The translations under genes and the position numbers were made by a program. The notes beneath the pieces are model-generated. The model was not told the DNA's origin, ran no database searches, and saw nothing but the letters and a program-made list of their open reading frames with translations. 64,000 nt of DNA, taken from assembly GCA_025330725.1 (NCBI GenBank), contig JAIWND010000034.1:218739-282738 (forward strand), read 5' to 3'. Source of the stretch: Chlamydoabsidia padenii. Taxonomy: Eukaryota > Mucoromycota > Mucoromycetes > Mucorales > Cunninghamellaceae. The first letter of the stretch is position 1. Each line of letters starts with the position of its first letter. Shown here piece by piece: positions 36,583-47,357 of the stretch.

Positions 36583-37572
36583 TGCCCCTTCCCCCCCCTC
36601 ACTCCTTTATAAATAATTAGTTATACCACCTTTGTATATAGGTTATCTCTTCCCACTTTGTATATTCCTTTTTTTTTTTTGCCACAAATAAACCTGACAC
36701 TACTTATGATTGGCTCATTGTAGAAATTTTTTTAACTAAATTGAAATCCCGGGCTTGTCTTATAAAAAGTCGGTTTTCTTTTCTTTTTTTTTCTTTTTTT
36801 TCTTTGTGCTTAACGGTATGTTATTTTATAACCCATAGGTCTTCTTATCTCTTTACTTACCATTCTGTTTAACTATTTAGAAAGGAGAGAACTTTGGCAA
36901 TCCCCTTGAGAAGGACGGAACGAGCTTTTTAGCTCACTCTTACATTCACAGTATTGTGTTTGAAGGCACTCTGTTTTCCTTTGGAAAACGTCTCGGCATA
37001 TTGCCACCTTTTTTTTATATATATAAAACATAAAAACTAAATGAAAATAAAAGATTGTTGCATGAATCTTCTGATTCTTCAATGATTTGGTGGGTATGAT
37101 TAGATGTGATGGGTGGATGTTGTTTGATTGGGTGTCGTTTGCTGGTTGCTCTCTACATGCAATAATTGGCCGATGACTGGTCCGCTTCCTTATTCCTAAT
37201 TTAGAACTCCGAATTGATCACCCTGCATTGTCTCCTTTTCGTTTACTTATCCCCTTTTCCAATCTCTTTACCTCTTTATTTGTGTATATGTATTAATAAA
37301 ACAGATGACTTATACTAACACTATTACATATTGCAATTATCTCGGATGATTCCTTACAAAGTAAATTCAGTAATTGTTTAAAGTGGGGGGAATGGGACAA
37401 AAAAAAAAAAAAGGAGGCGGGTTTTGAATTTTGCAGTGTCAATTTCACATCCTGAAAAAGGCCACACTTCCTTTTTCAATTCCTTCCTCTCTCTTTTCCT
37501 TTATTTTACTTTTTATTCTTCCCAGATCTAATCTCCATTTGTCTTACTTATCATTAAACACCTGTATAAAAT
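36583..37572. other. Intergenic region with an unexplained motif-led segment
   Basis: An exact motif copy (36741-36751) is followed by a long CT tract, an intron-like GTATGT...CATAG and about 150 bp of moderately GC-richer sequence (36880-37010) with no long reading frame. It could be a non-coding RNA gene or a UTR, but I could not match it to a known RNA. A second, diverged motif copy (37418-37428) precedes the SPX transporter start by about 145 bp. Confidence 0.4.
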
Positions 37573-39812
37573 ATGGACGTTAAGTTCACGCAATTACTCA
37601 AGGACAATGCCGTACCTGCATGGTGGAACAAATACATGGAGTAAGTCAGAAAAAAGAAAAAGGTGTGTCACTGTGGTTGGTTTTATGCAATATTAAAATT
37701 CGTACCTTCTTTTTCAGTTTTGAAGGACTGATTACTAAACTGTATTCAGGTGATAATAAATCTAGTTTTTTGGCGGCGTTGGATACTGAATTGGAAAAAG
37801 TGATTGTATTCTTTACTGGTATGGAACACACTCTCTCTTCAAGGCTGGACCTTCTCTTGCAAACCTATCATTCAACCTTGGATTTGGAGGAGACATATGA
37901 TTTGACAAAGGCGGAACATGGTCTAAAACAACAACTGATTGATATCTACATCTCATTGATGGATCTGGAATCTTATTTGGAGCTGAATCGTGCCGGATTC
38001 GATAAAGTACTCACGTTATACGATCCACAATATAAAAAGGATGATGATCTATCAACTTTTAGTCGGTTTAAACTTACAACAACAACTCTTGGTGATCAAC
38101 TCTTTCGGTTAAAACAGTGTTATGCCCGTTTGTATTGTCAGGATAGCATTCCATTGGCAACTCGGCAAATGAATACTTTTTACCATACGGCAGCAACACG
38201 ACATTATCCAGATTGTACCATCAAACCCACCACTATTATTACAACAACAACAACAACCTCATCCACTATTCCTGTATCAGTTCCCTTTAGTTGTTGTTGG
38301 GGGCTCATCACCATTCCCACTCGACATCTTCGACAATCCATCTGCTTCCTCCTGGCCGTCATTCTCTTTATTGCTCTTTTAAACATTGACTGTTTCGGCA
38401 ATCATCAAGAAAACTATTGTTTTGCCTTGTTGGTATTTGCTGCAATCCTATGGGCGACTGAGGCGATACCGTTGTATGCAACATCACTGGCGCTACCTTT
38501 CCTGATTGTCATTCTGGGTGTGATGCGGAATCCAAAGGACGGCTCACCGATATCAGCATCTGCGGCTTCCAAGGCAGTATTTGGTGCTATGTTTAGTAGC
38601 ACAATTATGATGCTTTTGGGTGGATTTGCTCTGGCAGCGGCGTTGGGCAAGTATGGGATCGCCAAGGCGTTTGCTACTCATGTATTGTCTCGGGCAGGTA
38701 CTCGGCCACGTTGGGTGTTATTGGCTATCATGTTGGTGGCTGGATTCCTTAGTATGTGGATTTCCAATGTGGCTACTCCTGTCCTTTGCTTCTCCTTGAT
38801 TGAACCCCTCTTACGAACTCTTCCTGGTGGTTATGAAGATGACGACGACAATGATGATGACTCGGCTATGGAAAAACCAAGACTCAAGCCTTCTACTTCT
38901 TCTTCTTCTTCGGTGGTTGGCTCTTGCTTGATCTTGGGAATTGCATTGGCTAGTTGTATTGGTGGTATGACATCGCCCATCTCATCACCACAAAACATCA
39001 TCACCCTGCAGTATATGAATCCGACACCTGGGTGGGGTGTTTGGTTTATGGTAGCCATGCCCATCTCTATTATCTCCATATTTGTGTGTTGGTTCCTTCT
39101 ACTAGTCGTGTATCGCCCAGATCATACCAGTCCTCATCTCACCAAAATGATACCATCCTCAATCAACAACAGTAACAGGAAAACTCAAGTGGTGGTCATG
39201 ATCATCACTTTATTCACCATCGCATTATGGTGTGCCGAAACCACCTTGGTAGCCTACTTGGGAAGCACGGGTATCGTCGCCACACTTCCTCTCTTTATGT
39301 TTTTCGGCACTGGGATCTTGGACAAGGAGGATCTGAATGGATTCCTATGGTCGGTCGTGGTGCTTGCACAAGGAGGGATGGCGTTGGGTGAAGCGGTAAC
39401 ATCGTCAGGATTACTTCAAGATATTGCGTTGCGTTTGAAATCCATGGTCGAACATCTTCCTGTTATTGGTATCTTGGCAATCTTTGCTATCCTGGTCCTG
39501 GTGTTTGCCACATTTGTGTCGCATACTGTTGCGGCCCTGATTATTATTCCTATTGTACAACAGGTGGGTCAGCAATTACCGGTGCCGCATCCAAACTTGC
39601 TTGTCATGGGTGCTGGGTTGGCTTGCTCGGCAGGAATGGGTTTACCTATCTCGGGATATCCTAATATGAGTGCCATCATGTTGGAGGATGCCTCGGGTAA
39701 ACCTTATTTGACAACTAAAGATTTCGTCGTTACTGGGGTCTTGACTAGTATCATTTGCTGTCTCTTGGTTATCACTATGGGGTATGGAATCATGTTTAGT
39801 TTAGGTTATTGA
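37573..39812 (+). CDS. PHO91: SPX-domain low-affinity phosphate transporter (Pho91/Pho90 type)
   Basis: Two exons (37573-37640, 37718-39812) give 720 aa. The N terminus (about residues 1-170) is an SPX domain, which senses inositol pyrophosphates: MDVKFTQLLKDNAVPAWWNKY and a helical core with LNRAGFDKVLTLYD. After a Thr-rich linker lies a DASS/Na-sulfate-type carrier of about 12 TM helices, with AILWATEAIPLYATSLALPF, FGAMFSSTIMMLLGGFALA and the family signature GLACSAGMGLPISGYPNMSA. This architecture is that of yeast Pho87/Pho90/Pho91. Which paralogue cannot be decided from sequence alone; Pho91 sits on the vacuole. A short acidic loop interrupts the carrier. Confidence 0.92.
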
Positions 39813-39910
39813 TCTTATTTATGTTGTTTTTATTCTACTTGTAGTCTTCTTTTTTTTTTTTTTTTTAATTCCTATTCAATAAAAATTGTATTATCCTATC
39901 TCACATTATC

Positions 39911-39958
<48 letters not shown>

Positions 39959-40112
39959 GCACGGCGGACTTGATTGCCCAGTTAGGCCATACAATCATCA
40001 AGTTTATTATGACAAAATGGAGGATGTCTATTTAACTAAATGAAGAGAAGGGGGGGTCTATTTGACTAAATGTAGTAGAGTGGAGTGGGGGAAGATTTAT
40101 CTATAGGGATAA
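39813..40112. other. Convergent 3' region with T- and A-homopolymers
   Basis: A T run (about 39851-39866) and a T-then-A stretch (about 39913-39953) lie between the SPX transporter and GPATCH11 stops. The adjacent T and A runs could form a hairpin and may act in 3' end formation of both converging transcripts. No gene is seen. Confidence 0.45.
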
Positions 40113-40274
40113 TCAGTGATCATCTTCAGCGATACCAGGGCAATTGGCATCCAAATCAGCTTTATCTTCGAATTGAGCACCACACCAAAAACAATATTGA
40201 TACCGATCACGCAAGTAGTCCACCAGTTTACCCAGCTGTTCGTCCAACTAGATCAAAACCAAAAAGAGAGTCAG

Positions 40275-40315
<41 letters not shown>

Positions 40316-41223
40316 CAATAGGGGGAGCACGGTTTACTTACCGGTAATGATTTCAGTTTTTCCACTTCATCTTTGTTGTACAGACTAGCAGAGTCATCGT
40401 CTTCTTGTTCAACTGGTTCTTCTTGTTCTTCATGCTCGACATCCTTGGGTGTTTTAGGTGCCAAAGTCCATAATATGTTATGATCGATTTCCTACATGAT
40501 GGTGGTGAGTGTTTTTTTTTTTTTTCCTTTGCTTCTCCTTGATCGTTTTTATATATTTTTACCTTTTCAGTATCCTTCTTTTCACAAAGATGAGCCGCGG
40601 CAGTGATTTGCCGTATCCGTTTCCCTTCCTTTGCCTTTTCTGCCATATGTTCTCGATAGAGTGCCGGGTCCATATCCAACTTTTTCCTTCGTTCCATTTC
40701 CTCTTGTTCTTCTTCGGCCTGTTTGCGTTTTCTAGCTGTGTCAATGCCAATCCCACCACGATCTATTAAACGGAAAAGATTGGTTGTTTTCAGTATGAGT
40801 GTTATATATTAGACACAAAGTGACTTACTATGCTTTAGTTCGACAGTGATTGGTTCTTGGCGTCCTTCTTGACCGTCTTTCCCTAACCCTGTGCCTTGCC
40901 TAGAGAAAGAAAGAGGGTAAGTGATTATACATGAATAGCACTAACCAGTTCTTTACTTACTTGAATCCCATTTTCATCAACATTTTCATGCCTTTATTAT
41001 CCTTTTCCAGTTGTTTCCGGAGTCCCTCTTGTCGTCTTTCTTCTTCCAGTTCCCGTTGTGGTTTAATATAAGCTTTGCGTTGCTGTTCACGTAAATGTTC
41101 CTTTCGTCGTTCGCTATAGGTTTTTTGCTGTCGTTTCTTTTCAAACTGTGTTGCTTGTTCCAGAATAGCTCCTGACATGTAATCGTCGTCTTCGTCGTCG
41201 TCGTCAGATCTGGAGTTATGCAT
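40113..41223 (-). CDS. GPATCH11: G-patch protein GPATCH11-like (DUF4187)
   Basis: Five exons (41223-40961, 40899-40829, 40762-40563, 40491-40342, 40247-40113) give 272 aa. The centre contains a G-patch: MLMKMGFKQGTGLGKDGQEG, then PITVELKH and the GGIGID repeat. The C terminus is a DUF4187 zinc-binding module, LVDYLRDRYQYCFWCGAQFE followed by LDANCPG, as in human GPATCH11. The rest is highly charged coiled coil. G-patch proteins activate DEAH-box helicases; this family has been linked to splicing and kinetochores. Intron 4 holds a 36-nt homopolymer, poly-U in the transcript. The start lies 148 bp from the divergent GT62 gene. Confidence 0.88.
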
Positions 41224-41370
41224 AATGGTGTGGTTTAATGGTAAAAAGAAAAACGAAAAAATTTGGAATTGACTTCTTCTTCGTTGTCGGCGTTTTAAAT
41301 ATACAAATTCATTGATTGATTTTTTTTTTGATTTCAAACTTTTCTCTTCCCTAAAAAACACAATTTTTTG
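41224..41370. promoter_or_regulatory. Divergent promoter GPATCH11 / GT62 gene
   Basis: A 147-bp bidirectional spacer carries a diverged motif copy (CGGCGTTTTAAA, about 41288-41299) at its centre, as in the DAD1/YAF9 promoter. Confidence 0.4.
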
Positions 41371-42575
41371 ATGCCAAGCGATACAGATAAACGACAAACA
41401 CCTATACTAGATATCAAGAAACGGTCATTAACAGTACTAATAGGTCTGGTGCTACTATGGGGTCTTACTTATACCATCTTGTCCAATTCGACCGCCGATT
41501 GTGACGACACATACCTCTATCCAACCAACAACAATGGCAACATAATCGACACAGTGCAACAACTCTCGGCACCGTCAGATCAGCAACGTAAACAACTCGA
41601 ACAAATTAGTTTCCAAAATCTGAATAACAATGATACGACCATGGTAGTGGTGATGGTGGTACTTCCTCCTTGGGCAGTAAGCTCTTCCTCCCTCGACACT
41701 TTTTTCAAACAACTTGACCGACAAACCCATAGCACGACACGACTCGCCCTCTTAGTCCTTAATCCACCTAGTCCAACAACAATCTATACGGTACGTCATC
41801 ATCTTCCTAAGCGTTGGCGTGTGGATCTATACACCAAAACATACGATAGTCTGACACCATGGATCGCCACTGATGATCACCACGACGACACTAATACCAT
41901 TTATGAACTGGCACCACTACGGAAAAGTGCCATGGCTCGGGCCAAGAACTTTTTACTTCAATCTGCTCTGGAACCTACGGATGGATATGTACTCTGGCTT
42001 GACCCTTTACTGGTCGATTTCCCCCCTACGATGATAAAAGACTTTATTGGATTACAGGATGATATTTTGGTACCGAATACGATGATTGGAAACGACGTAA
42101 AGTATGATCGATCTAATTGGCAAGAAACTCCTATGTCTATCTCTCTACAGGAAAATGTGCCTATGGACTTTGTATTTATGGAAGGTAAAAAATAGAAGGG
42201 TGGATGATTTATTGACTGAACTTTTTCTTTAATGTAGGTTGGTGGGAATATGATACACATCGATTTTTAATGGTGGATATGGTATCTGATGACAATGATG
42301 AACAGATATTTACAAAAGTGCCATTGGATGGTGTAGGGTCGACTTGCTTGTTTGTTAAAGCTGAAATTCATCGAAATGGACTCAACTTCCCGCCCTATCC
42401 TTATCAACATCAATTGGACTCGGAAGCATTTGCCAAGATTGCCAAACTAGAAGGTTATAATATCGTGGGTTTGCCGAATTACAAGATATATCATACCAAT
42501 GTAGATAGTAATAGTAATAGTGATGATGATAATAATGATATTGATAATGACGATGATAATGACGATAACCTCTAA
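41371..42575 (+). CDS. GT62 (Anp1/Mnn9-family) glycosyltransferase-like type II membrane protein
   Basis: Two exons (41371-42184, 42238-42575) give 383 aa. A short cytosolic tail and one TM anchor (about residues 20-37, LTVLIGLVLLWGLTYTIL) indicate a Golgi type II protein. The family pattern is clear: RKSAMARAKNFLLQSAL, EGWWEYDTHRF, GVGSTCLFVKAEIHRNGLNF, AFAKIAKLEGYNIVGLPNY and IYHTN. These are the Mnn9/Anp1/Van1 blocks of mannan polymerase. The region equivalent to the family's metal-binding DxD reads YVLWLDPLLVDFPP, so only the first Asp is kept. Activity is therefore uncertain. The C-terminal tail is an Asn/Asp repeat. No symbol is assigned because the paralogue is unclear. Confidence 0.8.
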
Positions 42576-42934
42576 TGATTGTCTTATAATAAACTTGATT
42601 ATATTTTTACCCTTTTATTTTTATACTGGATGGGTTTTGTCGGGGAATGAAATGATTATGGATGAACTCACTGTCATGTTGGCACTATTGTCTATCAAAG
42701 AATCACTTGACTTTGATCTGTAGTTGTTGGTGTCACAGTAATAGTGAATGGGAAAGGGGCAGAAATTATGAGCTTCATTTTCAAATTCCGGCAGAGGGGT
42801 CCAACCCTGGAGTCAGCTTATTTGTAAGCTGGGGGAGCGGGGAATTGGATCCGAGAAAGAAAAAAAAAAAAAGAAAAAAAAAAACATTTTTAATCTTTTT
42901 CATTGGTCTTCTTTTCTTCCTTCTCTCCTCGACA
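42576..42934. other. Intergenic region upstream of GNAT gene
   Basis: A one-mismatch motif copy (TTCAAATTCCG, 42780-42790) lies 145 bp before the GNAT start, followed by an A-rich tract (about 42858-42885) and a CT-rich leader. No coding sequence is supported. Confidence 0.45.
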
Positions 42935-43537
42935 ATGGTCCAAGATACCTCATCCACCTTTTTTGTCCGTCAAGCTACTTTAGACGATCTCGACATCAAG
43001 CAAGACATTCATCGTATTGTCAACACTGCCTATCGTAGTGAAGGTAAGGAGGGAGTAGATTAAACATATGAATGCTGACTTGGATATTATTATATAGGTG
43101 GATGGACAACTGAAAGTGAACTTGTTGGCGGCGAACGATCTACAATGGAACATATCGAACAAAGTATCAAGGATCAACAAAGCATCTTGATGTTGGCTTT
43201 TGAGAAAAAGGCGGATCAACCAGTACCCGTGGTAGTGGGCACCGTGCAACTACAACCAGAAGGACCAGAAGAAGCGGGAATCGGTTTACTCTCTGTTGAT
43301 CATAGATATCAATCTCGTGGTATCGGTGGTCGTTTGGTGCGTGCGGCAATGGAAGAAATGAAGGTGCGTGGATACAAGAAGGCGGTTTTACATGTGCTGG
43401 AAACAAGAGCGGAACTGCTGCTTTGGTACAAGAAAATCGGTTTTGTGGAAACTGGTGAAAAGGAACCCTTTGTTTGGCCTGAATTACTCAAGGTTAAATC
43501 AATTGGTTTCCTTGTATTGAAAAAGTCCTTAGATTAG
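42935..43537 (+). CDS. GNAT-family N-acetyltransferase
   Basis: Two exons (42935-43043, 43098-43537) give 182 aa. The N terminus FFVRQATLDDLDIKQDIHRI and AYRSEGGWTTESEL are typical of small GNAT enzymes. The acetyl-CoA motif A appears as LLSVDHRYQSRGIGGRLVRA, with the Q/R-x-x-G-x-G/A loop. The B-motif region is LHVLETRAELLLWYKKIGF. No targeting signal is visible. The acceptor substrate cannot be read from sequence; similar fungal proteins act on small molecules. Confidence 0.88.
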
Positions 43538-43593
43538 CCTAAATGATATATTCCCCTCTCCCATCTTCTCTCTTAAAATAAATCACTGTATGT

Positions 43594-43604
43594 CGGGATT
43601 TGAA
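43594..43604. promoter_or_regulatory. Exact CGGGATTTGAA motif before an unresolved locus
   Basis: This exact motif is followed by a T run and a (TTG)n tract. It lies about 310 bp before the ATG at 43905, in a 1.4-kb space with no firm gene. Confidence 0.4.
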
Positions 43605-43904
43605 TTCCCAGACTCAGGTTATGAAGTCTTTTTTTTTTTTTTGTTGTTGTTGTTCTCTTATTTGCATCCTGATAATTAATCAACCATCTATTGTATTGTA
43701 TTGAAGTAACACGGACATCAAGTATTCACCCATTGTCTATTGTACTCCTTTTTCAATCACAAACCAGCAATACTTCTCAACAAAACCAACAAGAAACGAA
43801 TCAGCTACCAACAATAATGTTACTCTCACCATGTCATTGTCAACAGAATGACAGTCCAACCAAACAAAATAGACACTCCACCTTGACTAATTAATTCCGT
43901 AAAA

Positions 43905-44444
43905 ATGGTGAATCAATCTTTGTCAATGGAACACACCTTTGATAACTGGGAGGGAAACAAGACTTTACAGACTATGTTGAATCGACTGCTTTCATCAAAA
44001 GGTAAGGATATGATATAATGAAATTAGGGCTATGATTACTTACTAACAATTACTATTATCATTATTGCAGGATTGCTCTTGTTATCCCTGGTTTATCGAC
44101 AATGTCCAACATCTCTGACCCACAAAATAGATCAGCTGTTGATCTCTCCTCCAATTGGGTTCCACGAATGTCATATTTTGGTGTAGCATATGATTTGAAT
44201 GACATCAACTGGATCTCCTCGACTCGATCATGGCTTACCACTACAATGGATGGTTAATCCAAGAGACTATATGGTATAGTATTTCCTTTTATCCGTGAAT
44301 GCAATCTGTGATGTACTGATACCCTTTTTATATATCCTATGTATATTTTGTAGGCTAGCGACTAGACATAGTGACTTCTTGGCACGAGTCAAGCGAAACC
44401 ATATAGGATTTAACGACGAACAACAACAACAACAACAATCATGA
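43905..44444 (+). pseudogene. Unresolved small gene or degenerate locus
   Basis: From ATG 43905 a first exon (MVNQSLSMEHTFDNWEG...) splices at 43991/44071 into a stretch reading LLLLSLVYRQCPTSLTHKID, which stops after HECHILV. A different frame then reads SIMAYHYNGWLIQETIW and, across an intron with GTATAG and TTGTAG ends, LATRHSDFLARVKRNHIGF before a Gln repeat and stop near 44444. Both segments look coding but lie in different frames, and no intron joins them. It may be a frameshifted pseudogene, an assembly error or an unusual splice form. I do not recognise the family. Confidence 0.3.
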
Positions 44445-44837
44445 ATTCATATTGCCAATGTGATCATGGAGTCGACACGTGCAACACCCTATTTACTGGA
44501 ATAATACCCTTTAGTCTATAGAATCAACCCCCTTCCCCCTATTACATAAATAATAAAAATCACATACAATACATGATTTCATGATTGATCCATCCGCATG
44601 ACAAAAAAAAAAAAAAAAAAAAAAAAAGGGTGTCACTTCATTCTTTTTTAGGATCCAAATAGAACAGCAAAGAATAAGCTAATTTAGTTAGGAACAATAA
44701 AATTGGTCTTGCATGACGTGCCAGATAGTGAAATGAACATGACCTGGTTGCTGGATTTGGAAATGGCAATGATATCATTATGTCATTCTTTCATTTATGT
44801 CATAGACCAACTCGAACATAGGCGGTCATTGAAAAAG

Positions 44838-44847
44838 ATATAAAAGG
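44838..44847 (+). promoter_or_regulatory. TATA box of PMP3
   Basis: GATATAAAAGG lies about 75 bp before the PMP3 start. TATA boxes are rare among genes in this window, which suits a strongly or inducibly expressed small membrane protein. Confidence 0.5.
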
Positions 44848-44918
44848 CAGATCGACTGCCCATCCTTTTGCATTTCTTTATTCACTACCTAATCAAATCA
44901 ACAAAACAAAAAAACAAT

Positions 44919-45214
44919 ATGGCTTTAACTTGTACTGATATTTGCAAACTATTACTCGGTAATGACTCATCTATTGCTCTGTGATTCAATTGATCTCTTA
45001 CCATCTCTCTTTATAGCTTTTATTTTACCTCCTCTGGGTGTCATGATGGAACGCGGCTGTTGGCATTGTGATTTCTACATCAACATTCTGCTGACTCTGC
45101 TTGGTTTTATTCCCGGTATAAGTAAGTACCACCTATATGTATAATGCTCTACTCTGTACTAAACTTTATTTTTTCCTTGTAGTTCATGCGGTGTATATCA
45201 TTATGAAATACTAG
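44919..45214 (+). CDS. PMP3: Pmp3/Sna-family plasma-membrane proteolipid (UPF0057)
   Basis: Three exons (44919-44958, 45017-45121, 45183-45214) give 58 aa. Pmp3 proteins are two-helix plasma-membrane proteolipids that affect membrane potential and salt tolerance. The first helix is CKLLLAFILPPLGVMMERGC, containing the signature ILPPLGV, and the second is FYINILLTLLGFIPGIIHAVY, ending IIMKY. The length (50-60 aa) and both signatures are exact for the family. The presence of a TATA box is consistent with regulated expression. Confidence 0.96.
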
Positions 45215-45469
45215 ACGACCGCCCCCCCCCACTCACCTGTTATATATACTCCCACCCCTTATTTATCTTATTCCATATTATTGTACCATAGCTTATCTAT
45301 TTATATAATAAACTTTATAACTGTTTGATTCCTTCTTTTTATTGAATGAATGTGTCACACTGAACCGAAAATCATGCGGCGGGTGGTTCATTTTGGAAAC
45401 TCCGCCAATACCCCTGAACGCATGCATACATGATCAGAAAAATAGTAGCCTTTTTATATCTAATAAAAA

Positions 45470-45823
45470 CTACATATATTTTACTGTCTTGGTGAAAGGA
45501 CATTTCCTCCCATTGTTGATTTCGTCTGGGGTACATGTGGTAAGCAAGTCTTTGAAAGGCAGACATCCTGAACGGGCACCGTAAGGCCCAGAATAGCAAT
45601 CCCATTTCGTGCTATTGACTGCTGGTAGACTGCATGTCAAGTCGCGACATTTGCCATAGGAGCAGTTGGTTAGCGTTACTTTTGGAGTCCCGCCCAAGTA
45701 AATGCAACAATCATACGACTGTTGAGCGATGTATTGGCCAAAGGATTTCGTGCAGTCCACTGCCAATGTCGAGGTTTGTAGTAGGGAAAACACAACGAGC
45801 CCAAAATTGATAGAAAGTAACAT
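45470..45823 (-). CDS. Small secreted cysteine-rich protein, orphan
   Basis: This is an intronless 117-aa protein. The first 20 residues (MLLSINFGLVVFSLLQTSTL) form a signal peptide with likely cleavage near A21/V22. The mature part has ten cysteines, an even number, in the pattern C-x14-CC-x12-C-x4-C-x4-C-x10-C-x9-C-x8-C-x10-C, with several NxS/T sites (NCS, NST). This implies a disulfide-rich extracellular protein. I do not recognise the fold. Candidates are effector-like or cell-wall proteins; no toxin motif is seen. An upstream in-frame ATG would place a lysine-rich run before the signal peptide and is rejected. A TATA box (rev GTATAAAAAG at 45861-45870) lies about 40 bp upstream. Confidence 0.75.
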   Translation of the reverse strand: MLLSINFGLVVFSLLQTSTLAVDCTKSFGQYIAQQSYDCCIYLGGTPKVTLTNCSYGKCRDLTCSLPAVNSTKWDCYSGPYGARSGCLPFKDLLTTCTPDEINNGRKCPFTKTVKYM

Positions 45824-45860
45824 ACTGATAGTTTTTCTTTCAAAAACATGAGACGTTTGT

Positions 45861-45870
45861 CTTTTTATAC
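45861..45870 (-). promoter_or_regulatory. TATA box of the secreted cysteine-rich gene
   Basis: On the minus strand GTATAAAAAG lies about 40 bp before the start codon and just after a T/A homopolymer. This spacing implies a very short 5' UTR. Confidence 0.5.
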
Positions 45871-46668
45871 CTTTTTTTTTTTTTTTTTTCCTAGGCAAGA
45901 TGATCAGCACCCTCCTACACTCGGGTTAGAGTCATACATTGATGTCTCCTTAATTTTTTACTTTTTGAACGCCCACCCTTCGTGCCTTTTCCTCTTTTGT
46001 ATGATATATTATTGCGGCATTTAAGATTTCGTTTCTTCTGGATCACGACACTCCTTATAACGATCCTAACAGGAACTTTCATGTTTTCAAATCCCGCCAC
46101 ATTTGTACGACCAAAAATGGGTTTGAATTTTCCCTTATCGGACCTACAGTTGATTCTGATATGAGCAATTTTAATGTCTTATATGTCGAAGAAGAACATT
46201 TCTTTATATTTCCTGGCAGTAGAGCTGATCATGCAAAGAGTACATTTTACTACTTTGGTTGGGGTTTAAAAATGGCACAAGGTGATCGCCGCAAAAACAA
46301 AGAAGAAAAAAAAGGAGAAAGATGTATTCTTTTTGTCCTACCATATTATATAGCTCAAGCAATAAACATGCGTTAGCCCATGTTATAATACTGGTGAGTT
46401 GGACATCTATAATGCCAAAAGGGACCACATTATTATTTTAAATCCCGATGCATAAACAAGAGTGAAAAAGGAGATAAAGAGACATTTTTTATTTTTAACA
46501 AAGGCAGAACCATGTATTATCTTGTAGGTTTTACAGTTAAAAGATATAGAGAAGGGTAAACTACATTTGAGTAGGTTGATATATACAAAGATATATAAAG
46601 CTATCATAAAAGGGGGGAAGGTAAACAAACTATAATCTAAAATACAAATCAAGAGGAAGTGTTATAAA
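45871..46668. other. Intergenic region with two motif copies
   Basis: It contains an exact motif (46086-46096) and a diverged one (46437-46447). A 71-codon plus-strand frame starts 75 bp after the first copy (see separate entry). The right part is the AT-rich 3' flank of eIF4G. Confidence 0.4.
46161..46376 (+). CDS. Possible 71-aa small protein
   Basis: An open frame (MSNFNVLYVEEEHFFIFPGS...) begins 65-75 bp after an exact copy of the recurrent motif, a spacing seen at several firm genes in this window. It shows no recognisable domain and ends in a Lys/Glu-rich run. There is no second line of evidence, so chance is a real possibility. Confidence 0.2.
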   Translation: MSNFNVLYVEEEHFFIFPGSRADHAKSTFYYFGWGLKMAQGDRRKNKEEKKGERCILFVLPYYIAQAINMR

Positions 46669-47308
46669 CTAAATGGATTGTGTAAGAGTTGCATGAGCTT
46701 GTTGTAGAGAGAGGGGTATCTCTTGTCCGCCAGAGATATTACCACATGCTTGGGATAAACCAATACCTGATTGGATCAAAAGGCGAGCAACATAGGCTGG
46801 AGCTTGAGGTACGTCAATCGTCAAATCTTCATAACCATCCATAAAATCTTGGAACGTCTTGACCATTGTTTCCCGGTCCAAAATTTGGGCCTTGTAGAGC
46901 TTTGGTATCAGTTCACCCACCGCGATTACTTGCTTTTCCTTCAGTTCAACCGCTCCTATCAATTCCGTTCCCAATGACGCTTGTATGCCTGGCTGATCCA
47001 ATTCCTTTATGCTGAGAATCAATTCCTATTGTGCACAAAAGGAGAGAGAGAGAGATGACGATGATGTTAGTTACATTACACAAATATCTTTGTCCCTTCG
47101 CTTGCTTTACCTCTATATCAGCCAATTCATAGTATTCAGCCATCAAGTTCTTGAGACGTCGTTTGAGCTGTACATCATCCAGGGTGTTGGGTACTGTATG
47201 TTTTTGGTCATTTGTTGGTAAGGCGGATCCTCGAGGTAACAATGTCAGTTTTTTGCGTTCCGGTTCCGTGTCGTCGTTATTGTCATGACCCAAGGCACTA
47301 TCACAGCA

Positions 47309-47357
<49 letters not shown>

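Noticed and set aside
41224..41397. N-terminal extension of GPATCH11 from an upstream ATG
   Set aside because: It would cross the divergent promoter and overlap the GT62 start; the added peptide is lysine/phenylalanine-rich and unlike the family.
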